From Nocardia yamanashiensis NBRC 100130 (GTDB lineage Bacteria; Actinomycetota; Actinomycetes; Mycobacteriales; Mycobacteriaceae), in the NCBI RefSeq assembly GCF_001613325.1, contig NZ_BDCD01000009.1:62001-126000 (forward strand): a stretch of DNA of 64,000 bases, in the 5' to 3' direction. The position numbers and the translations under genes were made by a program. This document shows, piece by piece, positions 46,488 through 54,174 of the stretch; positions within the stretch are counted from its first letter, which is position 1; each line of letters opens with the position of its first letter. The notes under the pieces are model-generated. The model worked only from the letters and a program-made list of their open reading frames with translations. It searched no databases and was not told the DNA's origin.

Positions 46488-47540
46488 TCAGACCTTCAGC
46501 GACGAAATCGTGGTGGACAGGAATCCCGCGACGACGCCGGACGCGGCGGGGACCATGAGCAGCTTGGAGCCGGTGGGAATGGCCTGCTGGCTCAGCTGAT
46601 CGTGCAGGACGATGAAATGCGAAGTGGTGGAAGTGTTCCCGTACTTCTCCAGCACATTCAGATCCGGCGGCATGGGCGCGCCGAACTCGCGTTCGGCAAT
46701 GGCGTTGATGAACGGAATCGCGCCCGCGCCGAACTGGTGGTGAATCATGTAGTCGAAGTTCTCGTCCGCGAACGAACGGCCTTCGCGCTCCAGATATCCG
46801 CCCTGCGTATCGGTCCACAGCAGGAAGCGTGATTCGTTGTGCATCTTGCGGTTGTCGGTGTACAGCGCCACGCCCTGGGACTTGTCGCTGGGCATGCCCA
46901 GGCACAGGTGCGAATACTCCGAGGCGGTGGTGAGCTCGATGTAGTGGATCTTGTCGTTGTCGTCCACGGCCTGGTCGAGCACCACGGCGGCCCCGGAATC
47001 GCCCACGGTTAGCGAGGCGAATTGCAAATCGTATTTCTCGCTGATTTCCGCGACGGCGGTTTCCGCGATGGGTGTGATCGCTTCTCCGCTGACCACAATT
47101 CCGCGGCGCACGGCGCCGGAGCGGATCATGCGATCGAGAATGTAGGTGCCGGTCAGCATTCCGGCGCAGGCATTCGACAGATCGAAGGTGATGACATCGG
47201 CGCGGGCGCCGATCGCCTTCGCGATGGAACCGGCGAAAGACGGTTCCATATACATTTTGGTGCCGTCTTTACTGCGCGTGATCGAGGTCGAGATGATGAC
47301 GTCGATATCGTCGGCCGTGTACTGCGACCTGGAAAGACAGTCCTCGACCGCGTTCATGGCGAGGGTGAACGAGTCTTCGTGATGGTCCGGGCTGGTATCG
47401 CGGAAGCGCCGTTCCTTGACGCCCGTGATGCGTTCGAGATCGAAGCCCGGGGCCTCTTTCAATTGCGCGATGAGTTCTTGGGTGGTGACGCGTTTCGTCG
47501 GCAGATACGCGCCGATCGACTCGAATCGGGAATGCGGCAC
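46488..47540 (-). CDS. nltA: OleA-type KAS III, acyl-CoA head-to-head condensing enzyme (NltA-like)
   Basis: A 350-aa thiolase-superfamily enzyme that would join two acyl-CoAs to a 2-alkyl-3-ketoacid. The triad is present: Cys125 in DLSNACAGML, His267 or His268 in YMIHHQFG, and Asn302 in YGNTSTTS. A Glu at residue 99 lies in the region of OleA Glu117. It is the first gene of a seven-gene minus-strand operon. The promoter must lie in the 370-bp gap shared with the divergent propeller gene. The gene symbol is by analogy. Confidence 0.87.
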   Translation of the reverse strand: MPHSRFESIGAYLPTKRVTTQELIAQLKEAPGFDLERITGVKERRFRDTSPDHHEDSFTLAMNAVEDCLSRSQYTADDIDVIISTSITRSKDGTKMYMEPSFAGSIAKAIGARADVITFDLSNACAGMLTGTYILDRMIRSGAVRRGIVVSGEAITPIAETAVAEISEKYDLQFASLTVGDSGAAVVLDQAVDDNDKIHYIELTTASEYSHLCLGMPSDKSQGVALYTDNRKMHNESRFLLWTDTQGGYLEREGRSFADENFDYMIHHQFGAGAIPFINAIAEREFGAPMPPDLNVLEKYGNTSTTSHFIVLHDQLSQQAIPTGSKLLMVPAASGVVAGFLSTTISSLKV

Positions 47541-47704
47541 TGGGGACTCCTGAAAGTGCGAAGAATGGCAATCCGAAACTGTGACCGAGATGAGGCTACC
47601 GGACGGTAACTAGACCTGCGACCGGGCGAATACACAGAAATCGTCTGAGACATTGTGCACCGGGACAATGGGGCCGGTAGGGGATAGGAACGCGCGGGTT
47701 CCCT

Positions 47705-47718
47705 GTGAGGGACCTCAC
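47705..47718. promoter_or_regulatory. Perfect palindrome in the nltA-propeller gap
   Basis: GTGAGG-GA-CCTCAC, in the middle of the divergent intergenic region. Shape and place suit a dimeric repressor site, possibly controlling the beta-lactone operon. No local regulator gene is an obvious partner. Confidence 0.4.
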
Positions 47719-47781
47719 CTCGAATCCTGGGGATTGCGAATGTAACTCACGGTTACAGAAAAATTCACCCGAAACTGTCTG

Positions 47782-47820
47782 GGCGGCACCGGTTTTCGGG
47801 CCCGGCGGACCGGTGCCGCC
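47782..47820. repeat. 11-bp inverted repeat in the nltA-propeller gap
   Basis: GGCGGCACCGG (47782-47792) and CCGGTGCCGCC (47810-47820) flank a 17-nt loop that itself holds CGGGCCCG. It lies 90 bp before the propeller gene and could form a strong leader hairpin. The rest of the 47541-47910 gap shows only short imperfect repeats such as CATTGT/ACAATG near 47651. Confidence 0.5.
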
Positions 47821-47910
47821 GGGGTTCCGGAGCGCCCGGTGCACACAGTCTTCGCAGGTTGTCGCGAATCCGTCATGGAATTCGTCGGTCGTACTGACTA
47901 GTTTGTCCTG

Positions 47911-48837
47911 ATGGGATTGAGGCGGGTACTGGCCGGAAGCATTGTGGCCGTGCAATTGTGCGCGGGCCTGGCGCTGGCCACGCAGGGCACGGCGGCGGCC
48001 GAAACGACTCCGGGCGGCTGCGGCGCCTGGAGCAGATCGACGGTGGCGAGCGGTTACGGGCTGCTGGAGAATCTGGCCTTCGACGGCCGCGGCAATCTGC
48101 TGCTGTCGGAGACCGCGCTGACCGGATCCGGCGGCGGCGTGCAGCGGCTCGGCGTCGACGGCAAGCGTTCGACTGCGGCACAGGTGGATTCGCCCGGCGG
48201 CATCGTGGTGTCGGGCAATACCGCCTACATCAATACCGGCAACAGCACCCGGTCCGGTCTCACCGACACCGCCGACGGCACCGTGGTCGCCCTCGATCTC
48301 ACCACCGGCGCGCTCACCACCATGGCCACCGGCCTGCGCATGCCCAACGGCTTGGCGCTGCTGCCCGACGGCGGTTTCGTGGTCAGCAAGGACTTCGGGT
48401 CCGGCACCACCCTCACCGAGATCGCCCCCGACCGCAGCACCAAGGTGCTGGCGCCCGGCCTCACCTCCACCAACGGCCTCGCCTACGACCCGGCGCGCCG
48501 AAAGCTGTTCGTCTCCACCACTTTCGACATGACCACCACCATCGCCGCCGTCGACATCGACCATCCCAATGCCGAACCCACCCGCTACACCCTCCCCGGC
48601 TTCGGCCCCCTCAATTCCGCCGACGACCTGACCGTCGGCCCCGACGGCGCCGTCTACGTGGCCCTCAACCTGGCCGGCCGCATCGTCCGCCTGGACCCCG
48701 AAACCGCCGCCACCTGCACCATCGCCGACAATCTCCCCCTCTCCAGCTCCATCCGCTTCGGCTCCGGCCCCGGCTGGGACCCCAAGTCCGCCTACGTAAC
48801 CAGCTTCCTCGGCACCGTCACCCGCCTCACCCCCTGA
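47911..48837 (+). CDS. Secreted SMP-30/gluconolactonase-like beta-propeller
   Basis: A 308-aa exported protein. The signal peptide is RRVLAGSIVAVQLCAGLALA with cleavage near GTAAAETT. Repeated blades carry LAFDGRGNLLLSE, PNGLALLPDGGFVVSKD, NGLAYDPARRKLFVS and DDLTVGPDGAVYVALN, the pattern of SMP-30-type six-bladed propellers, which often bind calcium and hydrolyse lactones. Single Cys residues near each end may pair. It is divergent from the beta-lactone operon; a link to the lactone product is possible but unsupported. Confidence 0.75.
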   Translation: MGLRRVLAGSIVAVQLCAGLALATQGTAAAETTPGGCGAWSRSTVASGYGLLENLAFDGRGNLLLSETALTGSGGGVQRLGVDGKRSTAAQVDSPGGIVVSGNTAYINTGNSTRSGLTDTADGTVVALDLTTGALTTMATGLRMPNGLALLPDGGFVVSKDFGSGTTLTEIAPDRSTKVLAPGLTSTNGLAYDPARRKLFVSTTFDMTTTIAAVDIDHPNAEPTRYTLPGFGPLNSADDLTVGPDGAVYVALNLAGRIVRLDPETAATCTIADNLPLSSSIRFGSGPGWDPKSAYVTSFLGTVTRLTP

Positions 48838-48839
48838 CC

Positions 48840-49748
48840 ATGATCGAAATCCCGGAAGCCTTCGCCCACACCAAAATCGCAGGTGAGGGCGAAGCGGGGC
48901 GGGCCTGGATCGCGGCGCTTCCCGACGTGGTCGACGAGCTCCTGCAGCGCTGGTCCTGCACGCCCGCCGGACCGGTCATGCACGGTCAGGTCGGGATCGT
49001 CGTGCCGGTCCGGAACCCGGACCTGCCACCCGCGGTCATCAAAGTGTCGTTCCCGCACCCGGGGAACGTCCATGAACCGGACGCCTACGAGGCGTGGCAG
49101 GGCCGGGGCGCCACTTACCTCTACGCACGCGCCGACGAGCATTTCGCCATGCTGCTCGAGCGTGCCACCGACCGCACTCTCGCCACCATCGCGAATCATG
49201 AAGAGGCGCTGGTCATCCAAGGCGGTCTGTCCCGCCGTCTGGCCGTCGAGGGGCCGACCGGTCTGCCCCGGCTTGCCGATCAGGCGAAGTGCTGGGAACG
49301 CGAAATGCGCGCCACCGCGACCGAATTCGGTGATCCGATACCGTCCCGCATCCTCGATGCCGCGCTGGCCACGCTCCGTGACCTCGGCCCGGATCAGCCC
49401 GCCACCCTTGTGCACGGTGACCTGCACGATGCCAATGTGCTGGCCTCCGACCGTGAACCTTGGCTGGCGGTGGATCCCAAAGGTCAGGTCGGCGACCCTG
49501 CGCAGGACGCGCTGAACGTGATTCGGAGTCCGCGTTTCGCATCCGTGCTTCTCGATGCGCCGAACCTTCGTCCCGCGGTTTTGCGGCTCCTCGAAATCTA
49601 TTGCGAAGCAGCCGGAATAGAGTTCGATCGGGCGCGCCGCTGGATGCAGGCCGGTGCGGTTCGGGAAGCCCTGTGGGGGCGCGCCCATGGTGATCCCGTG
49701 TGGCTCGTGGATTGCACCGAGCAACTGGCCGCTGTACTCACCTCATAG
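48840..49748 (+). CDS. APH(6)/hydroxyurea-kinase-type phosphotransferase
   Basis: A 302-aa kinase-fold enzyme of the streptomycin 6-phosphotransferase family. The catalytic segment is LVHGDLHDANVLAS and the metal segment is EPWLAVDPKGQVGDPAQDAL, both typical of this family rather than APH(3'). ATG 48840 lies 2 bp after the propeller stop, suggesting cotranscription. Family members phosphorylate streptomycin or hydroxyurea; the substrate here is not certain. Convergent with the MarR gene, stops overlapping by 6 bp. Confidence 0.83.
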   Translation: MIEIPEAFAHTKIAGEGEAGRAWIAALPDVVDELLQRWSCTPAGPVMHGQVGIVVPVRNPDLPPAVIKVSFPHPGNVHEPDAYEAWQGRGATYLYARADEHFAMLLERATDRTLATIANHEEALVIQGGLSRRLAVEGPTGLPRLADQAKCWEREMRATATEFGDPIPSRILDAALATLRDLGPDQPATLVHGDLHDANVLASDREPWLAVDPKGQVGDPAQDALNVIRSPRFASVLLDAPNLRPAVLRLLEIYCEAAGIEFDRARRWMQAGAVREALWGRAHGDPVWLVDCTEQLAAVLTS

Positions 49749-50189
49749 TGGCCGGAAGGCTCGGTCGGAACCGGAATCCGTTGCGGTGCTGACAATCTCA
49801 CCCAGCACCGCTCGTAGCGTTGCTACCTGGTCCGCGCCGACCTTCTCGATGAGTGCTCGCTCGTACTCGGCGTGAAACGCTCGGACCGTATCGAGCATGT
49901 CCCGGCCACGGTCGGAAAGATGAAGGAGCTTGGCTCGCTTGTCGGCGGGGTCGGCGCGGCGTTCGATGTAGCCGTGCTTCACCATCTCGTCGACCACCTT
50001 GGCTGCGCCCTGTGCGGTGATTCCGAGCCGTTCTCCCAATTGGCTTGCGGTCAGCGCGGTCTCGGCGAGGCTGCGTAGTACGTATCCGTACGAGGCGCCG
50101 AGCGTGCGGTGGCCGCGGGCGGCCAGCTCGGCGTGCATGTCCTGGACGAACGCTTGATACGCCTGGCCGAGCAGGACTCCGAAATCCAT
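49743..50189 (-). CDS. MarR-family regulator
   Basis: A 148-aa winged-helix regulator: LTASQLGERLGITAQGAAKV is the recognition region and IERRADPADKRAKLLHLSDR the beta-wing. ATG 50189 is chosen over a longer reading that runs into the divergent cupin gene. It probably controls itself and the cupins through the repeats at 50220-50267. Confidence 0.85.
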   Translation of the reverse strand: MDFGVLLGQAYQAFVQDMHAELAARGHRTLGASYGYVLRSLAETALTASQLGERLGITAQGAAKVVDEMVKHGYIERRADPADKRAKLLHLSDRGRDMLDTVRAFHAEYERALIEKVGADQVATLRAVLGEIVSTATDSGSDRAFRPL

Positions 50190-50219
50190 CCTTGACTCTT
50201 CTCTCCTCGTTCCGATATT

Positions 50220-50267
50220 TTCAACTTCAGTTGAACACATTAGTTGAACACCTTGGTTGAATACTAG
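50220..50267. promoter_or_regulatory. MarR-type operator: palindrome plus three tandem 13-bp repeats
   Basis: TTCAACTTCAGTTGAA (50220-50235) is a perfect 7+2+7 palindrome. From 50229 three 13-bp units follow head to tail: AGTTGAACACATT, AGTTGAACACCTT and GGTTGAATACTAG. The last reaches the cupin ribosome site (AGGAG at 50266-50270). Regular spacing suggests cooperative binding of the divergent MarR protein. Confidence 0.6.
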
Positions 50268-50277
50268 GAGACACAGC

Positions 50278-50652
50278 ATGCCACTCATCAAGTCCGCAGA
50301 TGCGCCCGTGTTCGAAGGTCCCGGCATGCGTGCCGTGGGGTTGGCTGCGCCCAGTCGTGGTTCCACTGAGAACAGCGTCTGGCGGTTCACCTTGAACCCG
50401 GGCAATCCGGGCCACGAGCACGCGGTTTCCCGTGAGGAGATCTTCATCGCGCTCTCCGGTCGCGGCAGCATCACCATCGACGGCGAGACGCGCGACTTCG
50501 CGGCCGGCGACGCCCTGGTGATTCCCGCCCACACCGTCTTCCGGCTGTCGGTGCCGGGCGACGAACCCCTCGAGGCTGTCGCCATCCTGCCGGTCGGCGC
50601 CTACGCCCAGGCCCCCGGCGGCGACCCGGTCAGCCCGCCCTGGGCGCAATAG
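50278..50652 (+). CDS. Cupin-domain protein 1
   Basis: A 124-aa single-domain cupin. The metal-binding motif 1 region reads PGHEHAVSREEIFIALSGRG and motif 2 GDALVIPAHTVFRL, keeping the usual His and Glu ligands. It starts from an ATG with AGGAG upstream, directly after the tandem operator. The following gene is a close paralogue. Enzymatic role unknown. Confidence 0.85.
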   Translation: MPLIKSADAPVFEGPGMRAVGLAAPSRGSTENSVWRFTLNPGNPGHEHAVSREEIFIALSGRGSITIDGETRDFAAGDALVIPAHTVFRLSVPGDEPLEAVAILPVGAYAQAPGGDPVSPPWAQ

Positions 50653-50687
50653 TCCGACCCCGATTCCGCACCGCCCCAGGAGGATTC

Positions 50688-51062
50688 ATGCCGCACATCA
50701 CCGCCGACCAGGCCCCGCGCTTCGAGAACGACCACGCTTCCTTCATCGGCCTGGCCGCCCCCAGCCGCGGCTCCAAGGAGAACTGCGCATGGCGCCTCAG
50801 CATCAAACCCGGTGTCGACGCCCCGCCGCACGCCCTCGACCGCGAGGAGATCTTCATCGCCCTCGCCGGGGCGATGAACGTGACCATGGACGGCGAAACC
50901 TTCACCGTCGCAGCCGGAGACGCCCTCATCGTCCCGGCCCATCACCAATTCGCCATGGCCAACCCCAATCCTGAGCCCTTCGAAGCGATCGTCGTGCTGC
51001 CGGTCGGTGGCCAGGGACTGATCCCCGGGCAGCCTCCTGTCATCGCACCCTGGGCGCGGTAA
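50688..51062 (+). CDS. Cupin-domain protein 2 (paralogue)
   Basis: A 124-aa cupin of exactly the same length as its neighbour, sharing GLAAPSRGS near the start, DREEIFIALAGAMNV and GDALIVPAHHQFAM. It begins 35 bp after the first cupin (AGGAGG at 50680-50685), so both are likely cotranscribed. The pair clearly arose by tandem duplication. Confidence 0.85.
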   Translation: MPHITADQAPRFENDHASFIGLAAPSRGSKENCAWRLSIKPGVDAPPHALDREEIFIALAGAMNVTMDGETFTVAAGDALIVPAHHQFAMANPNPEPFEAIVVLPVGGQGLIPGQPPVIAPWAR

Positions 51063-51078
51063 TCGGGGCGCCTCGCAA

Positions 51079-51116
51079 AATATTCCTTGACAGGAATATT
51101 CCCTTGATGGAATATT
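51079..51116. promoter_or_regulatory. Overlapping ArsR-type operator and promoter
   Basis: AATATTCC/GGAATATT arms occur twice with 6-bp spacers and share a central element: 51079-51100 and 51095-51116. A TTGACA -35 box (51087-51092) sits in the first spacer and AATATT at 51111-51116 can be the -10, 18 bp away. The start ATG at 51123 then lies about where transcription should begin. Confidence 0.65.
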
Positions 51117-51122
51117 GTGGGC

Positions 51123-51944
51123 ATGGACGAAATCTCGGCAGCGCTCGGGGACAGTGCGCGCTGGCGCATGGTCGAGTTGCTCGCGGAGCGGCCCCGGGCG
51201 GTCGGTGAACTGGCCGAGCTGACCGGGTTGCGGCAGCCGCAGGCGACCAAGCATCTGCAGACGCTCGCGCGGTCAGGGCTGGTCACCGTGTTTCCCCTCG
51301 GGCAACGGCGGGTCTATGCGCTGGAAACCGGGCCTTTGCAAGCCTTTTCGGCTCGGCTGCGGGAGCTGCTCGAGACAGCCGAGGCGCATGCGGGCGAGCG
51401 GGATGTGATCGCACGGTACCGGGCGGCCATCGATCGGGAAGCCATTGCGGCGGATCGGGATCGGTGGGCGGATGGGCGCGAGTTCGCGTTCGAGCGGACC
51501 TTCGACGCGGGGCGGGAGCGGGTCTGGCGGTATTGGACCGATGCGGATCTGCTCGGATCCTGGTGGGCGCCGAAGCCGTTGACCATCGCCGAATGCGTCT
51601 TGGAGCCTCGGCCGGGCGGGCGGGTCGTGCTCGAGTATCGCGACGAGGAGGGGCGGCGATACCGCTCCGAAGGGCAGGTGCTCGCGGCCGATGAGCCCGG
51701 TGTGCTCGTCTTCGACCTCGCGGTGCTCGACGCCGCCGGGGCAATTTCGTTCACCGGTCGTTACGACTTGAGCCTGGCCGCGGTCTCGCGGGGAACCCGG
51801 CTGCGACTGGGGTTGACCATTGCCGAAACGACCATCGGGGCTGCGCCTTTCATCGCCGGTATCGAAACCGGATGGGGGCAGGTTCTCGACAATCTCGCCG
51901 AGCTCATCGGCGCACACACCGACGATGAAGGAGCGGAATCATGA
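51123..51944 (+). CDS. ArsR helix-turn-helix fused to SRPBCC (AHSA1) domain
   Basis: A 273-aa two-domain protein. Residues 1-90 are an ArsR-type winged helix (RWRMVELLAERPRAVGELAE, GLRQPQATKHLQTLARSGLV) without metal-binding Cys. Residues about 115-265 are an AHSA1/SRPBCC hydrophobic-ligand domain (FAFERTFDAGRERVWRYWTD, DLLGSWWAPKPLTIAE). It is probably a ligand-responsive autoregulator acting at the overlapping palindromes just upstream. A GTG at 51117 is an alternative start. The stop overlaps the next gene (ATGA). Confidence 0.85.
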   Translation: MDEISAALGDSARWRMVELLAERPRAVGELAELTGLRQPQATKHLQTLARSGLVTVFPLGQRRVYALETGPLQAFSARLRELLETAEAHAGERDVIARYRAAIDREAIAADRDRWADGREFAFERTFDAGRERVWRYWTDADLLGSWWAPKPLTIAECVLEPRPGGRVVLEYRDEEGRRYRSEGQVLAADEPGVLVFDLAVLDAAGAISFTGRYDLSLAAVSRGTRLRLGLTIAETTIGAAPFIAGIETGWGQVLDNLAELIGAHTDDEGAES

Positions 51945-52371
51945 ATGCGCGCAGAGTTGCGGCCAATATCAGCATCACCCTCGATGGGCGGTACTCCGGG
52001 CCCGGAGGCGCGGCTGATCTGGGGCGCATCGTCAAGTATGCGACGACCGAGGTGGCTCGGAATCAGATGAATCGGATGTGGGAGCATGCCACCACGGCGG
52101 TGCTCGGGCGGGGGAATGCCGAAGGGTTCATCGGGTATTGGTCGACGGTGGCGGGGGCGGGGACATTCTCGTCAACACCAGTCCGAGCATTCTGAAGCCG
52201 CTGCTGGCGGCAGACCTTGTCGACCGCCTCTACCTCGTCATCTGCCCGGAGATCGCCGGCGGTGGTGACCGGCTTTTCGAAGACGGGCTGCCGGGATCGG
52301 AATGGACAGTGGTACAACAGGAAATCGGGGAGCTCGGCGAGATCGCCGTGGTTTACGACTGGGTTCGGTGA
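51941..52371 (+). pseudogene. DHFR/RibD-C-like reductase, decayed
   Basis: The N-terminal part reads RRVAANISITLDGRYSGPGG and TTAVLGRGNAEGFIGYW, typical of the dihydrofolate-reductase-like RibD C-domain family. The C-terminal part, GGDILVNTSPSILKPLLAAD and LVICPEIAGGGDRLFEDG, is in another frame. Between them roughly 50 residues expected for the family are missing and the frame changes near 52150, so an internal deletion is likely. The first frame stops at 52195. It is coupled to the ArsR-SRPBCC gene by an ATGA overlap. Confidence 0.75.
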
Positions 52372-52498
52372 GCGGCGGCCGGGCGGCGGCGAGGATCATG
52401 GTCTCGGTGGCTTTCCGTCGAAAACTGCACCGATGAATGAGTGAAGCACTATTGTTTCGGATTACTCACGCAGCTGTGAGTACCGAAGGAGCACACTC

Positions 52499-52921
52499 AT
52501 GACGAAATTCCACCGGGCCGGCTTCGGCGCCACCGCCTTCGGCGCCCTGGCCGCCACCGCGGTCCTCGCCGCCCCGAGCGCGAACGCCCTGGTCACCGGC
52601 ATCTCCGTCTCCGGCGACAAGTTCTGCACCGGCAAGACCTACACCGTCACCGTCGACGTCACGGTCACCTCATTCCTGTTCGACGTCACCCTGACCGACG
52701 GCAGCACCGAGGTCGGAAAAGCCAAGCCCTCCAACGGCAAAGCCACCTTCTCCTGGACCCCCACCACCACCGGCTCCCACACCCTGAAAGCCGTCCAGGA
52801 AGTAATCAGCAGCAAGACGACCACCGTCTCCGTCGTCGACTGCACCCCCACCGGCGGCGGCACCGGCTCCTTCGACGGCAACCCCTTCGCCAGCATCCTG
52901 AGCAGCCTCTCCGCCAAGTAA
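52499..52921 (+). CDS. Secreted small Ig-like protein
   Basis: A 140-aa exported protein. The signal peptide runs to about residue 30 ([20 protein letters not shown]). The mature part is a single beta-sandwich-like domain with two Cys (DKFCTGKTY and VVDCTPTG) likely to form a disulfide, followed by a Gly/Ser tail. It resembles small Ig-like wall-associated proteins of Nocardia and Rhodococcus. ATG 52499 has AAGGAG about 10 bp upstream. Function unknown. Confidence 0.75.
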   Translation: MTKFHRAGFGATAFGALAATAVLAAPSANALVTGISVSGDKFCTGKTYTVTVDVTVTSFLFDVTLTDGSTEVGKAKPSNGKATFSWTPTTTGSHTLKAVQEVISSKTTTVSVVDCTPTGGGTGSFDGNPFASILSSLSAK

Positions 52922-52991
52922 CCCCCCGCCCCGAGCCCCCGACGATCGAGCCCGTCCGGCATCCCCGATGCCAACCCGGCAAGATCGTCGG

Positions 52992-53390
52992 GTGGGTGAA
53001 AAACATCTGGTCTACTGCCGCATCGAACGCGACGGCGCAATCCTGCTGATCCGCCGCGCACCCGGCGTCTTCCTATCCGGCCGCTGGGAACTCCCAGGCG
53101 GCGGCGTCGAACCCGGCGAACTCCCCGAAGCCGCCGCCATCCGCGAGGTATCCGAAGAAACCGGCCTCGCAATCCAAATCACCGCCGAACGCGCCACCCA
53201 CTCCTGGATGGACATAACCGGCCGCCCCCTCCGCATCCACGCCCGAATCTACGAAGGCATCGAATCCGCCACTCACCCAGTAACTCTCAACCCCGCCGAA
53301 CACGACGACCACGCCTGGTTCACCCCGGAAGAAGCGATTGCCCTCGACCTGGCCGACCATTTCCGCGCCGCACTGACCCCCAACCCCTGA
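52992..53390 (+). CDS. Nudix hydrolase
   Basis: About 132 aa with a complete Nudix box: [24 protein letters not shown] in pattern (G at its head, REVSEETG metal site). Such enzymes hydrolyse nucleoside diphosphates linked to another group. GTG 52992 is favoured because the conserved fold starts at [19 protein letters not shown]; an ATG at 52968 is possible. Substrate unknown. Confidence 0.83.
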   Translation: MGEKHLVYCRIERDGAILLIRRAPGVFLSGRWELPGGGVEPGELPEAAAIREVSEETGLAIQITAERATHSWMDITGRPLRIHARIYEGIESATHPVTLNPAEHDDHAWFTPEEAIALDLADHFRAALTPNP

Positions 53391-53420
53391 CCGGCTCAGC
53401 TCTGCACAGGGCGGCTCGGG

Positions 53421-54089
53421 TCATCGGGTGGGGGTGAAACCCAGGACGGCGTGGACGAATTGGATGAAGGTGGGGGCGAGGGTGGGGACTTGGGTGGCGC
53501 CTTCGGTGACTATTACGCGGCGGGTGCGTTCGGCTATGGCGTCGGGGATGAGGGCCAGCATGGTGTCGGAGAGGTGGGGGAGGGCGGGGTCGGATTTGCG
53601 GGCTTGTTCGTAGAAGAGGCGGTAGAGGGCGGCGAAACCGTCTACGGCCTGGTCTCGGAAGCCGACCGCGCTGGCGTCGACCTTGAAGGATTCGACGAGG
53701 ATGAGGCGGGCGAAATCCGGTTCGGTGGCCACGGTTTCGCAGAAGGTGTTGACGATGCATTCGATGCGGGTGACGGCATCGGCGTCGGGAGGAAGCTGGG
53801 AGAGTTCGTCGGCTATGCGGGCTTGGACGATGTCCATGCCGGCGTGCACGGCCTCCACAAAGCACTGTTCCTTGTTGGTGAAGTGCTCGTAGAAGGTGCT
53901 GCGAGAGACGCGGGCGCGGGCGACCAGATCGGTGAGGGTGGTGGCGGCATAACCTTTGGCTTCCACGCATTCCACCATCGCCTCGATGAGGCGGCCGCGC
54001 TGTGAGGTGAGTACCGCGTCCCGGGCGGCGCGATGCCGCTCGTCGAAACTGGTGCGCTGCAATGTCGCCCGCACCTGCTGCTCCCGCAT
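53421..54089 (-). CDS. TetR-family regulator
   Basis: A 222-aa regulator with the helix-turn-helix RLIEAMVECVEAKGYAATTL, DLVARARVSRSTFYEHFTNK. The C-terminal half is an all-helical ligand domain (RIECIVNTFCETVATEPDFA). ATG 54089 is chosen over longer readings whose extra residues are low quality. It is divergent from the XRE gene with 85 bp between, a likely shared promoter. Confidence 0.83.
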   Translation of the reverse strand: MREQQVRATLQRTSFDERHRAARDAVLTSQRGRLIEAMVECVEAKGYAATTLTDLVARARVSRSTFYEHFTNKEQCFVEAVHAGMDIVQARIADELSQLPPDADAVTRIECIVNTFCETVATEPDFARLILVESFKVDASAVGFRDQAVDGFAALYRLFYEQARKSDPALPHLSDTMLALIPDAIAERTRRVIVTEGATQVPTLAPTFIQFVHAVLGFTPTR

Positions 54090-54174
54090 GCTGCCCTCTT
54101 TCGCCCAACCGATATCAACCGCTTCCTTATTATCGGCCGCGGTGTGAAACTGTTGCGTTCGGTGCTGCTGGCGG

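Noticed and set aside
47911-48837. Propeller as self-resistance lactonase for the beta-lactone
   Set aside because: SMP-30 proteins can cleave lactones, but position next to the operon is the only support.
50229-50267. Short CRISPR-like array
   Set aside because: The 13-bp units are directly adjacent without spacers and lie in a promoter; no cas genes are present.
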